A stretch of 64,000 bases of DNA from Xanthostigma xanthostigma (lineage: Eukaryota; Arthropoda; Insecta; Raphidioptera; Raphidiidae), in contig OY754466.1 of the NCBI GenBank assembly GCA_963575645.1, forward strand, positions 47,648,001 through 47,712,000. Reading direction: 5' to 3'. The notes below the pieces were generated by a model that was not told the origin of the DNA, made no database searches, and was given only the letters and a program-made list of their open reading frames with translations. The position numbers and the translations under genes are program-made. Each line of letters begins with the position of its first letter. The stretch's first letter is position 1. This document shows positions 57,211 to 64,000 of this stretch, piece by piece.

Positions 57211-58192
57211 TATTTCGTTGGAATTTTTAAATAAAGAAATATTTTTATCCTATTGTATAGATCAGCAAAATATTAGAAATTAACAAAACTAGTTTTCTTT
57301 AGTTTTTGGGGCTGTTACGGTACTAAAGTCACAAGAGCGTACTTTATGAGCCAGACTCTATCTTGAAAAAAATTATAGTTTGTTAACAAAAGTTATAGAT
57401 TGTTTTACACTGAAATTTTGTTCTGGAATAGACACTATATACTGAGATAAGCCATACTTCTATCGACGTAAGATTAAATAACAACAATCGGATATTACTA
57501 TTTCTAAATTAACCCAGGATTAGTGCTCTAGCGTGTGGAAATATAACCGAAAATTTTCATTCCACGAAAAATGAAAAAAAGGACCTCGTACTATATACTA
57601 TAGTTATAATATATTGAGATAGTGAGTCAAAAATTACAATGAAACTTTCTAAAAATTCTAGTGATTTTTTGACAGTTTTATAGTCGTTTTTATCGAAATT
57701 CTAAAATTTAATATTGCCGCGTAAAAGTATAAATAGTTTAGTGATAATAAAAATGTTATTAATTAAGCTATTTAAAATACTAGAATAAAGTTTTATAAGT
57801 TGCCTTAAATTTCTTAATAAACTAAAATGTTATTATTTGCAATATTGATATTATAAAAATTCGCAACACCTTCTAATGGAAGTAATTATTTTTGATTGTT
57901 AATTTATATAATATTTATAACAATAATAAGTCATAAAAGATTACATATTTGATTATATAATCAGTTGTTATCTTTATTGACAGTTTGTATTATTTTCTCA
58001 TTAAAAATTAAAATACAATTAAAACATAAAAATGCGAAATCCTAATTCTTTATGGTTCCCATTCAAAACTAGTTTTGCCAAAAATTGCAAAACTATTTAT
58101 TAAAATGTTTCGGTATTATATTATAACAGGCATTCAATTCGCATTATATTTTTTATGCTTTTAAATTTGTGAATTATTGTATTTTAAAGAGG
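57211..58192. other. Unassigned AT-rich DNA
   Basis: No supported feature. CAAAACTAGTTTTG-like text (57288, 58068) echoes the old element at 1.2-2.1 kb. Confidence 0.35.
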
Positions 58193-58893
58193 TTTTGACG
58201 TGATAACGTCTTATAAATTGATGAATCACCAATATTATAAATTGATAAAACACCGGCTGCATGTACGAAAAAGTGTAACGTAACGTTCCTAACGTTCGTA
58301 ACGCGTAACGCATAACGCATAACGCATAACGCGTAACGTTCCGCCTGACGCTTTTTGCTAATTTCTCGCTCAATTTAAATCAGATCGGTTTGAAACCAGT
58401 CTTAAACGAAAGAGGAGAACATTTTACATAGATTTCGTATAACAGAATTTGCCTAAACAGTTTTTTTATACAAATTTATATAGAAAAATATTTTATACAA
58501 ATTTATATAGAAAAATAGCTGTATAAATGCAATGTTGTCTAATGCATGGCGCGACGCGGTCGGTTGTCTTTGTTTGCCATACATGGAAATTAGAAGCAAA
58601 CGTTTGTCTTGTCTTAACATGAAAACGGCTGCATTTCTAATGTTTAATTCAAATTTTTGACATTAGTATTTTGAGAATTGCAACGCCTTCTAAGTTAAGT
58701 ATTGGAATAACTAATTATTATTAGAACATAATACTTTGTAAGTTGCAAACGTCACTTTTGACATTTCTTATCATTCCGACACCAAGGATAAGCGGATTGA
58801 AACCAAATTTTGGGAGGTTTAGGTTATGTATTACGGAATACGTTATCACGTAAAACTATCGTCCGTAAACCGACTTTACAGACAACCAATTTT
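58193..58893. mobile_element. ACGTGATAACGT repeat, long copy 1
   Basis: Left TTTTGACGTGATAACGTC; right ACGTTATCACGTAAAA at 58840-58855, with shared text on to CGACTTTACAGACAACCAAT. The interior contains the body of the TAGGCGCG repeat (58346-58520) and the TTGACATTTCTTATCATTCC block of the 7-kb mosaic. Short TAACGCATAACG repeats (58297-58340) sit where the 10.44-kb copy has its 17-bp minisatellite. Confidence 0.65.
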
Positions 58894-59669
58894 TTAATCA
58901 AAAAATATTATCCCGTTGTTATTATTTCATTATGATGAACTTAAAACTATATTGTTTTTTTTAACACGTTGACGGACAAACCGGCTTAGGCCGTCATAAA
59001 CAAAACTTCAAAAGTTTCACAAGACGGCTGAAGCCGTCGTATACTACGGAACGTTTTATAGCCAGACGGGTGTAGCAGTCTATTTTCAGTGTAGAATACA
59101 TGCCCTGTGTGCTTTGTGTCACCGTACAAATATATCTACTAAGGCGATATTGTCACAACATAACAACTTATAAAAGTAATTCAATTTCAAACATATGAAA
59201 AAAAAAACTATAGTGTCAAAATTAGAACAAAACTGAATTTTTAAGTGTCCATCAAAGTGTTATGTCAGGGCTTTCAAAAGATGTTCAATTGATAACATTT
59301 CTAATATGGTCATATTTAGTATATCCTGCGAAGTGCTGTTCATTTGTTTTACAAAGTTGTGTGCTTTCTTTTATTATTTCACTAATATCGCAACTTTACT
59401 AGTATTTTTTGACTATAATAAAGCTCAAAGATCAGTTTATATATTCCACCAATTTTTGTAGAGTCCTTATAAAGATTTTTTAGTCAGATATTGAACAAAA
59501 TTATTACCTTGAATTTTTAAAAATATTATGTGTAAGATTGCATCATTACCGTAAAAATATCGACGAGGTTGATTCAAAATGGATTAGTTGACAACTGGTT
59601 TGTAAAACAAGTAGCTAAATATAATTAAAAACGTGTTGCTTGCACGATGAAAAGAGCGACACGATTGGG
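58894..59669. other. Unassigned; possible TTAA-type transposon end at 58962
   Basis: TTAACACGTTGACGGACAAA with GGCTTAGGCCGTC and GACGGCTGAAGCCGTC (58962-59042) resembles piggyBac-like ends. No partner end was found. The rest is AT-rich and unassigned. Confidence 0.35.
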
Positions 59670-60341
59670 TTTTGACGTGATAACGTCTTATAAATTGATG
59701 AATCACCAATCTTATAAATTGATAAAACACCGGCTGCATGCACGAAAAAGTGTAACGGTCGTAACGTTCCTAACGTTCGTAACGCGTAACGCGTAACGTT
59801 CCGCCTGACCCTGTGCGTGCTTTTTGCTAATTTCTCGCTCAATTTAAATCAGATCGGTTTGAAACCAGTCTTAAACGAAAGAGGAGAACATTTTACATAG
59901 ATTTCGTATAACAGAATTTGCCTAAACAGTTTTTTTATACAAATTTATATAGAAAAATAGCTGTATAAAATATAAATGCAATGTTGTCTAATGCATGGCG
60001 CGACGCGGTCGGTCGTCTTTGTTTGCCGTACATGGAAATTAGAATATAACGTATGTCTTGTCTTAACATGAAAACGGCTGCATTTCTAATGTTTAATTCA
60101 ATTTTTTGACATTAGTATTTTGTGAAATGCAACGCCTTCTAAGTTAAGTATTGGAATAACTAATTATTATTAGAACATAATACTTTGACAGTTGCAAACG
60201 TCACTTTTGACATTTCTTATCATTCCGACACCAAGGGTAAGCGGATTGAAACCAAATTTTGGGAGGTTTAGGTTATGTATTACGGAATACGTTATCACGT
60301 AAAACTATCGTCCGTAAACGGACTTTACAGACAACCAATTT
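59670..60341. mobile_element. ACGTGATAACGT repeat, long copy 2
   Basis: Nearly identical to the copy at 58193, 1.48 kb upstream, in the same orientation. It ends ACGTTATCACGTAAAA at 60289-60304 and has the same shared text beyond. Differences are a shorter TAACG run and small indels. Local duplication or two insertions are both possible. Confidence 0.65.
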
Positions 60342-60609
60342 GTTTTAAATGCAAGTTTGAAAGGCTCTATGTTCCGATTCTTAAGTCACGATTTTTTCTT
60401 GAAAGCTGTTCAAAAAATGTTTTTATTTAAATATAGCTTGAAATTAAAGAAGTATTCTTTCTTGTCTTTTTTTTTAATTTTTGGAGTCTACTCCTTAAGA
60501 AACGATTTTGAGTTATAAAGCCCGGTACGGAAATTTTATGAGTAATAAAATCAATTGGTGAGGCATACGCTCCACCACTTCAAGTGTTGCGTTACGCTCG
60601 TCCGCTTCA
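60342..60609. other. Unassigned DNA
   Basis: No supported feature. Confidence 0.4.
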
Positions 60610-60735
60610 AAAGAGACAAACATATAATATGTCTGTAGGATTTAATGTGCGAAAGAATGAGATGAAATACAAAAGAGACAAACATATATGTCTGTAGGAT
60701 TTACCGTGCGAAAGAATGAGATGGAATACATTACA
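60610..60735. repeat. 62-bp tandem duplication
   Basis: GAGACAAACATAT starts at 60613 and 60675. Both units contain ATGTCTGTAGGATTTA and GTGCGAAAGAATGAGATG. GGAGACAAACATATACG also occurs at 46634. Confidence 0.75.
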
Positions 60736-60777
60736 CAGCGTATTTAAGGAGTAAACTCCAGTCGTGCGTCGGAGCTG

Positions 60778-60821
60778 ACACACACACACACACTTTTTTC
60801 TGATGTGTGTGTGTGTGTGTG
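60778..60821. repeat. Inverted dinucleotide microsatellite
   Basis: Eight AC units, TTTTTTCTGA, then about nine TG units: the two tracts are complementary and can form a hairpin. The reverse frame 60607-60864 reads through it (THTHTH and CVCVC runs) and is not a gene. Confidence 0.9.
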
Positions 60822-61351
60822 ATTTAAATAAAATAATATCTACTCGATTATTCAGTGAATTCAAGATTCGTCTCAGGCCTGATTTTGGCCGAAGTCGAAT
60901 TTTTGACTGAATGTGGGTGAAGCCAAGGTTTCGGTTGGACTCTACTCAACAGTAATTTAGTAACATTTCGGCGTGCAATCAACACATGTAATAAATTGGT
61001 ATTCGCAAGTATGTCATCCCTTTTTCAAACTATTCTACATGAAAGGTCTGATATCTTTCCATCTTCGGCATTTACAGGTGCAAGTTTTTTTTTTACAATC
61101 TGGAGTAACTTACTCGATTTTATTGCCCTAGGACATTAATTAATTAGTACACGTAAGTTGCATTTTGCATCATAGCACACCGATGTTCGTAAAATTGTTA
61201 TATAAATAAAATGCAGGCCACTTTCAACAACTCATCTTTTAATTTATTTAGACCGCAATAAATCTGCAGTACTTACATACTGATGTTTATAGTCCAAGCT
61301 GCGACAGTATAAAAGTCTACTGAAGAACAGTACAAAAATTTTATAACTTAA
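60822..61351. other. Unassigned DNA
   Basis: No supported feature. Confidence 0.4.
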
Positions 61352-61933
61352 CTAGCGGTCCCGTCCGGATTCACCCGGGTGTAAAAGAACGAATGTGGAA
61401 GGAAGGAACATGAGTACACACATTCATATTAGTTTACCGAGATGAATGTTGTGTCCAAAGTTCATGATGATCGGAGTTACCGTTCAAAAGTTTTTATCAA
61501 TATTTAAACTTTTTTTAAATTAATTAAATAAAATTAAAATAAATTTAAATGTAAAAGAAAGAAATGTAGAAAATAAAAAAAAAAAATAAAAATATATTCG
61601 CCCAACGTGGGGCTCGAATCCACGACCCTGATGTTGACAGTCGCATGCTCTACCGATTGATCCACCTGAGGTTGTGTTCTCACAACGCTAATATGAGTAT
61701 ATCTAGTTAGTGCATTTCACATGAATAGAGGCTTATTTTTGAGATACATTTTGTAACGTTTTTCATTAAAGCTCCGCTCCTAATTGTCGTAGCGTAATAT
61801 TATATAGCCTATAGCCTTCCTCGATAAATGGGCTATCCAACAAAAAATTTTTTTTTCAATTTGAACCAGTAGTTCCTGAGATTAGCGCGTTCAAACAAAC
61901 AAACTCTTCTGCTTTATAATATATTAGTATAGA
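61352..61933 (-). mobile_element. Helitron carrying a tRNA-Lys-like module, copy 3
   Basis: On the minus strand it starts A|TCTATACTAATATATTATAA and ends CGGGACCGCTAG|T: 582 bp between A and T. The body matches copies 1 and 2, including GAACGCGCTAATCTCAGGAA and CACCCGGGTGAATCC. It has both canonical ends and is intact as a non-autonomous unit. Confidence 0.87.
61599..61671 (-). pseudogene. tRNA-Lys-like sequence inside Helitron copy 3
   Basis: On the minus strand: GGATCAATCGGTAGAGCATG, CGACTGTCAACATCAG, GGTCGTGGATTCGAGCCC, CACGTTGGGCG. A and B boxes are still recognisable, and the anticodon position is GTC as in the other two copies. Confidence 0.72.
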
Positions 61934-62478
61934 TATAGATTTAGCACATAATAATATGATGTAAACACCGAATCGATGGCAGACTTATTAAATTTTTTAT
62001 CATTTTTTGTTGTCAGTATGTTACTTGTAAAATTTGTATAGATTATAGAGAAGTATCAATTCTTTAGAATTATTATCATCTATCTTATCAATTTTTTTTG
62101 CTCACCTGATAGACTTCTCTCTCCAAATGAGTAAATGTTTAATGTGAGGTCTACCAAATATGCAAAAAATAAATTGCACGGCTGTAGATGATAATATTGT
62201 AAATAATTAATATTTTTGTACAAGAATCGTTATAAATTTCATTGAGTAGTGTTGAACCGTATTGGAGATACTGACAACAAAAAACGGTAAAAAAGTAATT
62301 GAATTAGTTTGACACCGATTTGGTGTTTTTGATGTGAGACATCTATTGGCGCGTTAGTGCGATTTGTATGGCGAGCGCTCTCACTGCGTCATGCCGTCAT
62401 TCCCCCTCTACACTACCGTACAACACGTTGCTTCTTTGTGTGAGCTGTGTACTACGCGTGCTTTTCTTTAGCGTGGGT
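61934..62478. other. Unassigned DNA
   Basis: No supported feature. Confidence 0.4.
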
Positions 62479-62714
62479 AAATAATATTACTAGAAAATAA
62501 AATAAGACACCTTGGTATTATGCTATGATGAAATTAACGGGATACAAGGTTAAATATAAAAACAATTTTTATTCACTAGAATTTCATATTATAGGTCCTG
62601 AAGAAGACAATAATTTTTGCCGAAACGTTGACATTAAATGAAGTTCTAGTGAATAAAAATTGTTTTTATATTTAACCTTGTATCCCGTTAATTTCATCAT
62701 AAAATAATATTACT
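62479..62714 (+). mobile_element. Fold-back element with CTGAAGA/GAAACGTT core, family b
   Basis: AAATAATATTACT at 62479-62491 and 62702-62714 is a perfect 13-bp duplication. A left tail of about 32 bp precedes arms TATGATGAAATTAACGGGAT through TTTTTATTCACTAGAA, mirrored without visible mismatch at 62643-62701. The centre reads CCTGAAGAAGACAA, a loop, TTTTTGCCGAAACGTTG. The sequence is unrelated to family a but the layout is the same. Confidence 0.85.
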
Positions 62715-62880
62715 GTGCGTTGTTATATATTGGTAAGTTACATTACCTACAGAGTGAAATTTAGTTACTGGAATTCCGCTTAAATTTATGTTTCACGTCT
62801 GCCAGGCGTCCCGCAACGGTTCTAATTTTTTTTATCATATTATCTGTTAAATTCAATAATAAAATTTTAGTTAATGTTGT
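62715..62880. other. Unassigned DNA
   Basis: No supported feature. Confidence 0.4.
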
Positions 62881-63303
62881 CCAGTAGACTTTTGTATGGT
62901 CAGAGCTTGGACTAAAAGTAATTTACACAATAATGTTAACACTCTTAACTTTAGATTATTGCCATTGGGGACTGTTTTCGATTGTGAAATAGAAATTAAT
63001 TAAAATTAAGTTTAGATAGTAATTGTATATTATAGACGCTCGACGACAGAAATCAGAAAAGTCTATAAAAATAAGTTGGAAGAACTTTAAATCTACATAC
63101 AGTCATATACACAATCTTCTACCCGAAGGAATAAAAAATGTTAATAATTGTCAACAGTTTAAGAAAAGATTGAAGGCATTCTTAGCTGTTAAATGTTTTT
63201 ACAATATTAATGATTTTTTAACATGTAACTTTGTCTATGAAATTGACTTCTCCTATAATTTCTTGTCTTTGGAGCAATAAAGAATTATTATTATTATTAT
63301 TTT
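62881..63303 (+). pseudogene. 5'-truncated LINE 3' end
   Basis: The frame 63023-63280 contains IHNLLPEGIKNVNNCQQFKK then RLKAFLAVKCFYNINDFL (residues about 29-66), the usual motif after a LINE reverse transcriptase. AATAAAG directly follows the stop, then an ATT microsatellite tail (63286-63303). The tail differs from the (TCTA)n of the LINE at 22.3 kb, so a second family is present. The 5' limit is a guess. Confidence 0.65.
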
Positions 63304-63414
63304 GTACATATGTAGATACTAGTATATATTATTTTTTCAATTTTTGAATATAATTAAAAACTTAAAGCGAATATTTTTAAATACGAATTAGAAATTAATT
63401 ATTTTTATATTTCT
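63304..63414. other. Unassigned AT-rich DNA
   Basis: No supported feature. Confidence 0.4.
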
Positions 63415-63560
63415 TAGATCAGTTCTGAAGAAGTCCAAATCCGGACCGGAACGTCAATGTATTAATTATTATTTTTTGTTAATATATTTGTCTGAAAAAT
63501 TGGTCGATAATTTTATTTATTGAAGAATTCTAATCAGACGTTAATCAAAGATTTGAGTAT
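63415..63560 (+). mobile_element. Half fold-back element, family a
   Basis: CTGAAGAAGTCC, a loop, GGACCGGAACGTC, then the right arm AAATTGGTCGATAATTTTAT and tail GAATTCTAATCAGACGTTAA. Only one arm is present, and here the core lies on the plus strand next to it. GAAA has become GGAA. Useful as a non-inverted form of the unit. Confidence 0.7.
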
Positions 63561-63914
63561 ATAAGAGATTTACCGTTTTTGATTATTTCACTGCCAAGCC
63601 AAAATCTATCAAAAAATTATTAAAAATATGAAAAATTAGAAAAATCAATCGAGTTTTAAGAATGTGACCTGAATATTAGATGACTTCTAAATGCTTTATT
63701 ATTAATGATTTTTTTTAAACTAAAGAATGAAAGTTATACTTGAACTTGAAATCTACACTCTATTATTATAAATTACGACTACCGTATGTCCTTAGCCATT
63801 AACGTTTAATACAATAATTATTTAGTTGCAATACTGTGTGTCTAAAATAATCTGATTTGATTTATTATTATCGTTATTTGTCCATGACTTTTAATATTAT
63901 TATCCAGGATATCA
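63561..63914. other. Unassigned AT-rich DNA
   Basis: No supported feature. Confidence 0.4.
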
Positions 63915-64000
63915 TCCATACTAATATTATAAAGAGAGAGTGCAAATTTTGTGAGTTTGTGTGTATGTAGCTAGTAATCTCCAGAACCACTGGACCGATT
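63915..64000 (+). mobile_element. Helitron 5' end, runs off the window
   Basis: A|TCCATACTAATATTATAAAG fits a Helitron start. It continues with AATCTCCAGAACCACTGGAC, a typical internal motif. The rest lies beyond 64000. Confidence 0.6.

Noticed and set aside
58962..59042. piggyBac insertion
   Set aside because: Only one TTAA-type end is visible; without the partner it stays a suggestion.

Overview
This window looks like non-coding nuclear DNA from a repeat-rich eukaryote, most likely an insect. It is strongly AT-rich. I found no reading frame that behaves like a host gene. It is packed with DNA transposon debris (hAT, TA-target pogo-like, a TTAA-target family, several Helitrons), 5'-truncated LINE ends, tRNA-derived SINEs, fold-back elements and satellite-like arrays. 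The Helitron ends and TTAA-type MITEs resemble those common in insects, but I cannot assign an order. No host exon, rRNA gene, intact tRNA gene or CRISPR array is supported.

Layout. 0-5 kb: a fold-back MITE, a Helitron end, a TTAA-flanked MITE inside an older repeat, a Helitron inside a TIR element, and a fold-back element with a CTGAAGA/GAAAC core. 5-13.3 kb: a tRNA-like SINE head, a long fold-back, then a mosaic repeat present as two copies about 3 kb apart. The mosaic carries three kinds of tandem array: about 125 bp with GCGCATGCGC, 120 bp with TGACGTCA and two ATGGCGG sites, and 83 bp. 13.3-19.8 kb: mostly unassigned, with a second TTAA MITE and one copy of a 0.4-kb repeat. 19.8-20.6 kb: twelve nearly identical 50-bp hairpin units between inverted arms and 16-bp direct repeats. 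20.6-37 kb: LINE end, hAT elements, a SINE with target duplication, TIR elements and a tentative Helitron. 37-64 kb: further fold-back elements of the CTGAAGA/GAAAC type, three copies of a Helitron carrying a tRNA-Lys-like module, pogo-like and hAT elements, a truncated SINE, and duplicated TIR repeats at 58-60 kb.

The most interesting pattern is a set of at least nine short elements, in four sequence-unrelated families, with one architecture. The eight with both ends share it in full: an 11-16 bp target duplication, a short asymmetric tail in most, inverted arms, and a central core that usually reads CTGAAGA, a small stem, then GAAAC(GT). The core resembles the two conserved strands of a hammerhead ribozyme, which are known in Penelope-like retroelements. 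At 19.8-20.5 kb that core has been amplified twelve-fold. Second is a Helitron family that carries a tRNA-Lys-like sequence at the same internal place and orientation in three copies. Third is the satellite whose monomers carry perfect CRE and YY1/Pho-like sites beside NRF1-like sites.

Nothing here forms a pathway. The features interact mainly as nested insertions and shared sequence modules. All family assignments were made by eye from ends, target duplications and motifs.
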